Source: a bacterium (GTDB lineage: Bacteria > JAUVQV01 > DATDCY01). Taken from it: DNA of 11,490 nucleotides. Below are positions 7,701-11,490 of this stretch, in pieces. The position numbers were made by a program, and so were the translations under genes. The stretch lies in the NCBI GenBank assembly GCA_036524115.1, contig DATDCY010000049.1, positions 1 through 11,490 on the forward strand, read 5' to 3'. How positions within the stretch are numbered: the first letter of the stretch is position 1; the number at the start of each line of letters is the position of its first letter. The notes beneath the pieces are model-generated. The model was not told where the DNA came from, did no database searches, and saw only the letters and a list, made by a program, of their open reading frames with translations.

Positions 7701-9271
7701 TCGCTCAGCGCCCCGTCGCTCGCCGTGAACGTGACCTGGTACGTCCCTGCCTGCCCGACCGCCGGCGTCCAGGAGAAGGTGCCCCACGTTTCGCCGCCGT
7801 CCACGAAGCGTGCCCCGGCGGGGAGCGGCGCGGCCGAAAGTGCCGGCTTCGTCCCGTCCTGGTCCGTGGCGTGCGCCGCGAAGGAGAGTTCCGCGCCCTC
7901 CACCACCACCTGGTCGGCAATGAGCTGCAGGACCGGGGCGTGCGGCTCGGCGGCCGGGTCGTCGAAGATCACGGTGTAGGCGCCGGTCGTGTTCGAGTCG
8001 AAGAGATTGAAGCCATATTCCCACTCGTGGGCGACCAGATTGCGGTGCTTCGAGAGCCAGGCGTTGTCCGCGCCGATGAGCTTGCCGTCGGAGCGCAGAA
8101 CCGCCTTGAGGCGCTTGGCGCCCGCAAAGGGGTCGGTGAGCTTCAGGAAGGAGTAGCCGGAGACGACCGGCGTAGCGAGCGAGAAGTGCCTCTCCGTGCC
8201 GCTCTGCCCCGCGTCCGTCAGTGTCGACGAGGCGCCGACGTCGGCCACCGGCGTATCCTGCCCCTGGCTCTCGTAGAGGGTGCAGCTCCCGCCCTGACGC
8301 ACGAGGAAGTCGCGGATGCCGTCGCGGCCCGGCAAGTCGGCTCGGACGTCGTGCTCGGCGATGCGCGCGGCGGTCCCCGAGATCACGGAGGTGATGGCGC
8401 CCCCCAGCTCGTCGGAATGAGTGAAGCTCCCCGAGACTTGGGTGAAGCTCCCCGAAAGATTGGTCGTCATGTTCCAGCGGCCGGTCGCGCTGGCCCCGGG
8501 CGCCAGCGTGCCGAAGTCCACGAGCAGGCTGCGCGCCCCGGGCTGGCCGTTGACCTCCGAGGAGTCGATCAGGAAGCCGATGAGCAGCCCCTGCTCGTTC
8601 TCGACGATGCGCGGTTGCGCGGATTCGATCGCGACGTTGCGGGCGGTGCCGAGCCCGCTGTTCTTGACCCTGACGCCGAAGCTGAAGGGGACGGGCGGCT
8701 CGATCGCCGGCGTGAAGGGGTCGTCGGCGTAGACGTCGCCGGGCACGAAGTACTCCACGTAGAGCGACGGCAACGGCTTGACGAGGATCGAGTCCGGCTG
8801 CACCTCGAGCGTGAAGGGCTCGCCGTTGATGCGGTAGCTCACCGTGGCGCCGATCTCGTAGCGGGCGCCCAGGGGCTGCCCTTGCGCCGCGATGCCGGTG
8901 GGGATCAACAGCCACCGGATCTCCGCCGTCGTGCCGGGGCTGACGGTGCCGGTGCCGGCGACGTCCCCGATGCCCGTCATCGAGTCGATCCGATACCAGA
9001 AGGAAGCGGTCTGGTCGTTGGTGTCGGTGGTGAGCACTACCGGCTCCCCGGCGGCGTTCACGCCGTGGATGTCCACGTCCACGCCTTCGATCCCGATCGA
9101 GGAGAGCCCGTTCGAAATCTGCATCACGGCGAAGAATCCCTGCCGCTCGAGCGAGAGTGTCTGCCCGATCTCGAGCTTGACGGCGGCGCAGACGGACTCC
9201 TGCGCGAGCGCCTGCCCCGTCGGCACGAGGAGGAAGAGCACGAACACCAAGGCCTTGATCATCCTGGACAT
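1781..9271 (-). CDS. Giant exported multidomain surface/adhesin-like protein (FnIII-like, CHB_HEX_C, PKD, F5/8C)
   Basis: This gene encodes 2496 residues starting at ATG 9271. That start has GGGGGAG 5 nt upstream and opens directly into a Sec signal peptide (residues 1-23, ending ALA before Q24). Domain order by residue: 24-444 unassigned, including a CARDB-like stretch near 198-225; 445-536 He_PIG-like Ig; 537-584 TSP3-like calcium motif (DTDGDGMADAW, DADGDGRTDLQEY); 585-1010 four FnIII-like repeats; 1011-1112 beta module; 1113-1194 chitobiase C-terminal-like; 1195-1283 Ig-like; 1284-1371 He_PIG; 1372-1795 four more FnIII-like repeats; 1796-1898 beta module; 1899-1982 chitobiase C-like; 1983-2060 bacterial repeat-like; 2061-2191 F5/8C; 2192-2368 two PKD domains (NWGDGT); 2370-2496 F5/8C. 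No catalytic domain or C-terminal anchor is visible. Binding to glycans or a matrix is inferred from the domain types. It is probably co-transcribed with the rhodanese-like gene. Confidence 0.9.
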   Translation of the reverse strand: MSRMIKALVFVLFLLVPTGQALAQESVCAAVKLEIGQTLSLERQGFFAVMQISNGLSSIGIEGVDVDIHGVNAAGEPVVLTTDTNDQTASFWYRIDSMTGIGDVAGTGTVSPGTTAEIRWLLIPTGIAAQGQPLGARYEIGATVSYRINGEPFTLEVQPDSILVKPLPSLYVEYFVPGDVYADDPFTPAIEPPVPFSFGVRVKNSGLGTARNVAIESAQPRIVENEQGLLIGFLIDSSEVNGQPGARSLLVDFGTLAPGASATGRWNMTTNLSGSFTQVSGSFTHSDELGGAITSVISGTAARIAEHDVRADLPGRDGIRDFLVRQGGSCTLYESQGQDTPVADVGASSTLTDAGQSGTERHFSLATPVVSGYSFLKLTDPFAGAKRLKAVLRSDGKLIGADNAWLSKHRNLVAHEWEYGFNLFDSNTTGAYTVIFDDPAAEPHAPVLQLIADQVVVEGAELSFAAHATDQDGTKPALSAAPLPAGARFVDGGETWGTFSWTPAVGQAGTYQVTFTASDGALSDQQAVRITVRHIWDTDGDGMADAWELAHFGSLARDGAGDADGDGRTDLQEYLAGTDPNTGLAPSVPVVLAPAAGGEVAALQPSLVVRSSVDRDGGGATSYAFEVYADAALTQRVADAAGVAQGGGSTAWTVPISLADNAPYWWRVRAGDGVHASAWAYGSFFVNTANDPPAGVGVSQPGDGRSVGTTTPALVVRNATDVDRDAVTYGFEVFSDAGMTALVASASDVAAGGGGTTSWTVPAPLADQTTYYWRATARDEHGATAVVTASFLVDTGNQPPSAPTVVAPADGAETTAMAPTLTVGNASDPEVSPLTYLFELDTVPSFNSPGLVSSVAIAEGPGETSWTVPAGLVDNTRYYWRARAADAGADGPWVVASLFVNTVNDSPGTPTVLNPAAGGEVWSTSPDLALNAPVDADGDALSYDFEVYAEAALTTHVAFASGGGATWTVSATLVDDRSYWWRARAVDEHGAASGWSEAQSFFVNVRGYNNPPTILVARPAAAEAPSNAVSFEVRWTDGDPDSAALVSLYYDDDGDGFDGTPIVAAIAENDAANAFTWDTSALADGSWWVYAVIADEENEARAYGAGPVVIDRTAPVVTASPAGGLFNAPQGVVLTASETAVIRYTTDGSAPTAASPVYAGPIAVPVSGTLRFFAVDPAGNVGPEGSETYDIDEVPPAVAIDALPALWRSASYTMTGTAEAGSTVSLAVDTPATVGVVSQPVGGTWSATVSGLVHGPNTFTATAVDPAGNAAQDVAALEVNLNQAPVLDPIGPRGVAENQPLVFGVTASDPDGPAPAITAQGLPAGASFIGGTFAWTPTYDQSGEYNVTFIADDGDLQDAESVAITVTNVNRAPTVPQVSAPQAQAEVPSARPALVLENSVDPDGDALAYEFEVYGDQALTLPEAASGLVAQQAGTTSWTVGADLADNAWHYWRGRATDGSSPTLWADGSFFVNTANEPPGVFDVAAPAPGADVATQTPELRVANAGDVDGDAVWYSFAVYADDGLTSQEDLVTGIPAGTGGSTAWTTAVPLADNAWHFWTATATDEHGLATAIGPSAFFVNTANDAPAAPAVASPADGSEVASTSVTLSVANATDVDRNPLTYFFELDTAPTFDTPNRRTSGEVAETEGTTSWGVAGLADNTRYYWHAKAADAWTESPWAGAGFFVNTANDAPSAPTPRNPGAGAWVDGVTPRLEVYAAVDPDLDPLRYEYEVYAEPPGGTVASGGAAATEWVVTPPLPLYAWHSWRARAVDDNEAAGPWTALTSFFTDDNGVDDPPAITMTEPAAAWMQAGGTFTIRWVDADPDSAATIALYRDVDGAGFDGTPIVSGLSEDQDGPAGAYAWDLGGVPPGTWHVYGVIGDGTSTRSDYAPGTITVDGAAPQTVASPAPGSYIGQVTVTLTATDDMDPAPVIHYTVDGSVPTLESQVYTAPLVFTATTTLHYFAVDAAGQREAAQGPFVYVVLPPNYSIAASAGANGSISPEGAVSVPAHGSQTFTITPDPAYRVADVVVDGGSVGAVTTYTFADVMADHGIDASFTALTANLALNKTASASSQSSSTYAASKAVDGGTSTYWRSGSTGTQWLLVDLGAFYDVSRVKVSWSSTYYARSFRIETSTDGNAFTSRFSTASGTSGTTDALFAAVRSRYVRVYCTVANSSSYRVTELEVYGTASPNLAPAADAGTDKAGYAGAAISFTGSGSDADGTIVDWSWNWGDGTADTPTQNANHTYAAAGTYTATLTVTDDQGAAGSDTAVVTVSVAPPNQPPVANAGTDKTGTAGTAISFTGAGSDADGTIVDWSWNWGDGTADTPSQNASHTYETAGVYTATLTVTDNLGASGSDAALVTVDAPPDNLALGKNTSASSSRSGSSNAPANAVDGSATTYWRSSAGGTQWLEVDLAADYSVSRVKVSWSSTNYGRSFQIQTSMNGTDYTTQYSTTSGGSAPTDVTFPAAGARYVRVYCTVANSSDYRLTELEVYP
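2168..2698 (-). repeat. Tandem PKD-encoding repeats with a 47-bp identical core
   Basis: The two PKD domains of the giant protein are encoded at 2432-2698 and 2168-2431. Their DNA is nearly the same. The stretches 2577-2623 and 2310-2356 (47 bp) match base for base at an offset of 267 bp, which is exactly 89 codons. This indicates a recent tandem duplication, or gene conversion keeping the copies alike. Recombination between them would delete or add one PKD domain in frame. Confidence 0.88.
3326..5158 (-). repeat. Superblock B: FnIII-like repeats 5-8 plus beta module plus chitobiase-C-like domain
   Basis: Residues 1372-1982 of the giant protein. The four repeats (4841-5158, 4517-4840, 4199-4516, 3887-4198; 104-108 residues each) mostly share an EVYAD-like strand, an SWTV strand, an (L)ADN(x)xYxW strand and an FFVNTAND linker. 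They are followed by a beta module with DxDPDSAA and DGxGFDGTPIV (3578-3886) and a domain with VIHYTVDGSVPTLES (3326-3577). The block is 611 codons and corresponds position by position to superblock A. Confidence 0.85.
5690..7519 (-). repeat. Superblock A: FnIII-like repeats 1-4 plus beta module plus chitobiase-C-like domain
   Basis: Residues 585-1194 of the giant protein, 610 codons. The repeats are encoded at 7199-7519, 6878-7198, 6557-6877 and 6242-6556. They are followed by a beta module with DGDPDSAA and DGDGFDGTPIV (5936-6241) and a domain with VIRYTTDGSAPTAAS (5690-5935). A He_PIG-like Ig domain precedes both superblocks. Here a TSP3-like calcium motif is inserted between the Ig domain and repeat 1. 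Confidence 0.85.
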
Positions 9272-9441
9272 GCGATCTCCCCCTCTCCAACCAGACTCCA
9301 TCGCACCCTCGCGAGACCGTGGTCGCAAAATCACGATCCAGCCTCAGCCAGTTCGCCAAGCCCCAACTTCAATCCCTCCGGCGAACAGAATCCTGCCACG
9401 TCGCTCGCTGTAGACAGAAGGTGCCCCCCGTACATCTTCAC
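9272..9441 (-). other. Intergenic region upstream of the giant gene; no clear promoter or terminator
   Basis: This 170-nt gap separates the Rhs cassette from the giant exported-protein gene. Apart from the ribosome binding site I found no convincing -35/-10 pair, no hairpin with a T-run and no repeat. Base composition changes here from roughly balanced on the Rhs side to strongly GC-rich. The promoter of the giant gene, if separate, should be here. Confidence 0.5.
9277..9283 (-). promoter_or_regulatory. Ribosome binding site fixing the start of the giant exported protein
   Basis: GGGGGAG lies 5 nt upstream of ATG 9271. The reading frame stays open to a GTG at 9334, but that would add 21 charged residues in front of a typical signal peptide and has no comparable Shine-Dalgarno. 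The site therefore decides the start. Confidence 0.75.
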
Positions 9442-9963
9442 TTAGTCGAATTCCGGCGGATCGATGTGCTGGGAGAACAGATCTACGATATCGTTGCTGC
9501 CACTCAGAACAGTCCTGAATACGTGACCGTCCACCACCAGCCATTCAGCCACGAATGATCCGGCGGCATCGGAGAATAGCCCTCGGAACTGACAATTCTT
9601 TACATCAAAGCACTTGCCTCCAAAATATCGCACCGCGCCAGGGTATTGGAGAAGGCGATTTCCCCACGCGTTGTACATATCAGAAGCATCAAGCGCGTAA
9701 GACTGTTCATGAAATGAAACCTGAATGCTCTTCACATAAGTCTTTGGCAAACCAAAGGCCTCCCCGAATGGTAAGTGCCCGTTGATTCGGCATTGCGAGT
9801 CGCCAGCAGCACAACCTTCCACCTGAAAGTTCGCTTCTTGGAATGGCGCCTCAGCAATTGAAACCCTGACACCGCTTGGCAAAGTGAAGTCCCAAGTCGT
9901 GTCGGCAATTGCTGACGTCGGGAATAGTGCGCAGAGCAGGATCACAGAGAAGACGTTCTTCAT
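9442..9963 (-). CDS. Exported 173-residue protein, candidate immunity to the Rhs-Tlde1 toxin
   Basis: I do not recognise a named family. The protein starts with a clear Sec signal peptide (MKNVFSVILLCALFPTSAIA, cleavage before D21), so the mature form of about 153 residues should be periplasmic. The mature part has four cysteines (C51, C58, C118, C124), enough for two disulfides. Its C-terminal half is rich in aromatic and acidic residues (GLFSDAAGSF, VAEWLVVDGH, HIDPPEFD). ATG 9963 overlaps the stop of the upstream Rhs-Tlde1 cassette by 4 nt (ATGA) and has no good Shine-Dalgarno, so translation is probably coupled to the toxin. Tlde1 toxins act on peptidoglycan in the periplasm and are neutralised there, so location and coupling fit an immunity protein. 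That role is inference. Confidence 0.75.
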   Translation of the reverse strand: MKNVFSVILLCALFPTSAIADTTWDFTLPSGVRVSIAEAPFQEANFQVEGCAAGDSQCRINGHLPFGEAFGLPKTYVKSIQVSFHEQSYALDASDMYNAWGNRLLQYPGAVRYFGGKCFDVKNCQFRGLFSDAAGSFVAEWLVVDGHVFRTVLSGSNDIVDLFSQHIDPPEFD

Positions 9964-10454
9964 GGGATGACCACCAGTGTGTTGTCGTCACTGCCACCGA
10001 TCTGATTCCTGATGTTACGATTAAAGACAGGGCATCCTTGCGAAGCGCTTCTGTTTCCTCGTCCGTTGTCACCATGGATCAAGAAACCATCCCGCCCCAA
10101 CGTCTGAGTGTCAGCTGCCGGTGTCAGCCGCATTGATGCAGGAAGGTTTGTGCCGCTACCGGTCGTGTTGTTCTGCTGCGGCCCGATCGTCCATGTGCCT
10201 TGCGGAATGGGCCCGACGTTGCGTAGGAATTGCAGCGTAGGGTTATTGAGACCAAGCCCATGACCGGAATACCCGGTGCCAACATCGACGCTTCGCAGCG
10301 GTGGGTCTTCATGTGTTAGTTGCCCACTTGATCGACTGTATACCCAAGCAAGGCCGAACGGATCATCTCTGTCTACTGGACCATTCATGACGTACGCGTA
10401 CAGATTCAGATCCCCACCCTCAATTCCAATGGGATCAGGTGAGAGGTACCACAC
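9960..10454 (-). CDS. Orphan Rhs C-terminal cassette with Tlde1-like (DUF2778) L,D-transpeptidase-type toxin domain
   Basis: Residues 1-35 are a remnant of the Rhs repeat-associated core (YLSPDPIGIEGGDLNLYAYV, then DPFGL at 31-35); the rest of an Rhs protein is absent. Residues 36-164 match the Tlde1/DUF2778 pattern: GYSG, then GLNNP, then VGPIPQGTWTI, then a FLIHGDN motif with H127 and an SASQGC motif with C141. These are the expected catalytic His and Cys of an L,D-transpeptidase-like fold. Known Tlde1 effectors damage peptidoglycan by carboxypeptidase or D-amino-acid exchange activity. I chose GTG 10454 because it sits where core homology begins, lies 40 nt after the upstream stop and has GAGAGG about 10 nt ahead. 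The frame stays open to a TTG at 10535. As a displaced module it may be silent until recombined into the main rhs gene. Confidence 0.85.
   Translation of the reverse strand: MWYLSPDPIGIEGGDLNLYAYVMNGPVDRDDPFGLAWVYSRSSGQLTHEDPPLRSVDVGTGYSGHGLGLNNPTLQFLRNVGPIPQGTWTIGPQQNNTTGSGTNLPASMRLTPAADTQTLGRDGFLIHGDNGRGNRSASQGCPVFNRNIRNQIGGSDDNTLVVIP
10389..10450 (-). repeat. Rhs core block, orphan copy
   Basis: This 62-bp block beginning at GGTACC on the minus strand aligns without gaps to 11295-11356, matching at about 51 of 62 positions. Most differences fall at third codon positions. It encodes the DPIG(I)xGGDLNLYAYV core motif just before the toxin junction. Similarity stops at its upstream edge, marking the left limit of the displaced cassette, and fades again after the DPxGL junction. 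Confidence 0.85.
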
Positions 10455-10494
10455 CTCGACCGGCCCTCTCAGGCTCTGTGGAACCCCGGTAATG

Positions 10495-10851
10495 TCACTC
10501 AGGCAAGAGTGGAATTTCGCTAACACTGGTTCCAACCCTAAGGCTTGCGGATGTCACATGCCAAAGATTCTGCTTCTCAAGTACGATATAGACAGTCCCT
10601 TTCCCCAAGGGACCCGACACGTATACCTGGAAGTGCGCGCTACCAGTGGGACCAACGGTCTTGATGGAATACCCCCAGAAAGCCAATCTGCACTTCACGG
10701 GATTGCCGAACGCAGCCTTTACGCGTTGATTGTTCGCTATGTACTTGGTTGAAACTGCAAATGCCTCGGAAGAGACGATGTATACATATGTAAAGCAGAT
10801 GACCACGAAGACCATCAACAGCGCGGCAACAAACCTTTTCTTTCGTGTCAT
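10495..10851 (-). CDS. Small membrane-anchored Coa1-like protein, candidate immunity to the main Rhs toxin
   Basis: This 118-residue protein has a basic N-terminus (MTRKKR) and one strong transmembrane segment (about residues 7-25). The remaining domain of about 90 residues should therefore face the periplasm. Residues 39-106 resemble the cytochrome oxidase assembly protein 1 (Coa1/Tim21-like) family: NNxxVKxxFGNPV, then VGPTGSAHFQVYVSGPLGKGTVYIV and a tryptophan near the end. ATG 10851 overlaps the rhs stop by 4 nt (ATGA). An in-frame GTG at 10863 is possible but less likely. Position directly after an Rhs C-terminal toxin domain suggests immunity rather than oxidase assembly, and small bacterial Coa1-like proteins need not be involved in respiration. 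The orphan cassette starts about 40 nt after its stop. The family match is moderately sure; the immunity role is inferred. Confidence 0.72.
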   Translation of the reverse strand: MTRKKRFVAALLMVFVVICFTYVYIVSSEAFAVSTKYIANNQRVKAAFGNPVKCRLAFWGYSIKTVGPTGSAHFQVYVSGPLGKGTVYIVLEKQNLWHVTSASLRVGTSVSEIPLLPE

Positions 10852-11490
10852 TTCCGCTTCCACAAGAACGTAGTTTCGGAGCCGGCCGCAGCAATTGCAC
10901 TAATCCTCACCTTGCTCGGACTGGTAGGAGATGGCATTTCGAACTGCTTCGACAGCCTGCTCTCAGAATATATGTTGGTCACCCCTCCCCCCCGCATGGC
11001 AGTGCCACCGACTTGGCCGGCCCAACCGACGGATGGCCCCGGACTGACGCCAAGGCCTACTTCCGCAAAGCCGCCGGTCTTCACTTGCGACGATTCGCCA
11101 GGTTGATAACCGGGACTCGTTCCCTCCGGGTCATAACTAAACGACTCGCCTTCTCCAGCGCCCCATCGAATCGTAAGGAAGTAGGAGCCGTCCGGATTCT
11201 CTCCGAATAAAACCCCGCCTCCAAAACCTATAAAGACCTCCGCGCAAAAAGACTTCAGACCCATTGGATCCGACATCACGGTAGGTCGTTGTGAGACATA
11301 CGCATACAGATTGAGATCCCCGCCGTCGATGCCGATGGGATCGGTTGACAGGTACCTCCCCAGACTCGGGTCATAGTACCTGTTCCAGTTGTAATGCAGC
11401 CCCGTGCCGGGGACAGGAAGGCCAGTTTCAGCATCTATGCCCTCTGTCTCCTTGTCGTAGTATTGGCCGGGGAAACGGAGGTTGCTCACG
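10848..11490 (-). CDS. rhs: Rhs family protein, C-terminal end with an unrecognised toxin domain (cut by window edge)
   Basis: The last 213 codons of an rhs gene whose 5' part lies outside the window. Counting from the first complete codon at the edge, residues 1-78 are the conserved Rhs repeat-associated core: LRFPGQYYD, GLHYNWNRYYDPSLGRYLS, TDPIGIDGG, LNLYAYV and the junction motif DPMGL (74-78). In Rhs proteins this core lies at the end of the shell that encloses the variable C-terminal toxin. Residues 79-213 are that variable domain, 135 residues, glycine-rich and aromatic (GFGGGVLFGENPDGSYFL, GGFAEVGLGVSPG), ending in a basic LWKRK. I do not recognise the toxin. Its partner with a membrane anchor might hint at a membrane or periplasmic target, but this is weak. 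A 14-residue insertion interrupts the core at 16-29. Base composition is far less GC-rich than the left of the window. Confidence 0.9.
   Translation of the reverse strand, partial: VSNLRFPGQYYDKETEGIDAETGLPVPGTGLHYNWNRYYDPSLGRYLSTDPIGIDGGDLNLYAYVSQRPTVMSDPMGLKSFCAEVFIGFGGGVLFGENPDGSYFLTIRWGAGEGESFSYDPEGTSPGYQPGESSQVKTGGFAEVGLGVSPGPSVGWAGQVGGTAMRGGGVTNIYSESRLSKQFEMPSPTSPSKVRISAIAAAGSETTFLWKRK
11295..11356 (-). repeat. Rhs core block, main gene copy
   Basis: Partner of the orphan block at 10389-10450. It is 62 bp with the same GGTACC start, encodes RYLSTDPIGIDGGDLNLYAY, and lies just upstream of the toxin junction. Homologous exchange between the two blocks would place the Tlde1-like domain in frame behind the main Rhs core and delete the intervening toxin and Coa1-like gene. 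Confidence 0.85.

Larger units (their letters stand above)
9442..11490. other. Low-GC Rhs toxin-immunity tail, probably horizontally acquired
   Basis: From about 9440 rightwards the sequence is visibly richer in A and T than the strongly GC-rich left 9.3 kb, and codon choice shifts accordingly (for example AAA, TTG and ATT codons become common). It contains two toxin-like C-terminal domains, each followed by a small overlapping gene. Variable Rhs tips with compositional bias are a known feature of rhs loci. No transposase, integrase or attachment site is visible inside the window. Confidence 0.65.

Noticed and set aside
9272-9334. Upstream GTG start adding 21 residues to the giant protein
   Set aside because: It would place charged residues before a standard signal peptide, and it lacks the strong Shine-Dalgarno that precedes ATG 9271.
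9318-9340. Sigma54-like promoter (CTGGATCGTGATTTTGCG) upstream of the giant gene
   Set aside because: The GG and GC elements are 11 rather than 10 nt apart and the -24 element lacks the usual GGCAC.
2969-9445. A 2158-codon open frame on the plus strand, opposite the giant gene
   Set aside because: Its product is an arginine/glycine/valine-rich low-complexity sequence with no domains or signal. It mirrors the GC-biased codons of the minus-strand gene, whose domains are unmistakable.
10852-10863. GTG start at 10863 for the Coa1-like gene
   Set aside because: ATG 10851 gives the usual stop-start overlap with rhs and a better basic N-terminus directly before the membrane segment.
1-11490. CRISPR array, insertion sequence or integrase attachment site
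   Set aside because: I saw no regularly spaced short direct repeats, no transposase or integrase frame, and no tRNA fragment duplicated elsewhere in the window.

Overview
All genes in this window are on the minus strand, so transcription runs from high to low coordinates. The four tRNA genes followed by tuf appear in the order Thr(TGT)-Tyr(GTA)-Gly(TCC)-Thr(GGT)-tuf. This is the same order as thrU-tyrU-glyT-thrT-tufB in Escherichia coli, an arrangement best known from Proteobacteria and relatives. Together with the high G+C of the left 9.3 kb, Sec signal peptides and Rhs proteins, it suggests a high-GC Gram-negative bacterium, perhaps a deltaproteobacterial-type lineage. That placement is inference, and I cannot name a genus.

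Layout from right to left, following transcription. (1) 11490-9442 is a low-GC Rhs polymorphic-toxin tail. It starts with the 3' end of an rhs gene whose C-terminal domain I do not recognise. Next is a small membrane-anchored Coa1-like protein whose start overlaps the rhs stop by 4 nt. Then comes a second, displaced Rhs cassette: a short remnant of the Rhs core fused to a Tlde1-like (DUF2778, L,D-transpeptidase-type) domain. Last is a 173-residue exported protein, again with a 4-nt ATGA overlap. I read this as two toxin-immunity pairs, the second an orphan module that could recombine into the main rhs gene. (2) 9271-1781 is one gene for a 2496-residue exported multidomain protein. It has an unassigned N-terminal region, a TSP3-like calcium motif, eight FnIII-like repeats in two sets of four, two chitobiase-C-like domains, Ig-like domains, two PKD domains and two F5/8 type C (discoidin) domains. 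(3) 1776-886, only 4 nt downstream, encodes an exported double-rhodanese protein with no catalytic cysteine in either domain. (4) 863-1 is a promoter, the four tRNA genes and the first 39 codons of tuf.

The most interesting element is the Rhs-Tlde1 cassette and its candidate periplasmic immunity protein, with the unrecognised toxin and Coa1-like partner of the main rhs gene. The giant surface protein is notable for a phase-preserving internal duplication of about 610 residues.
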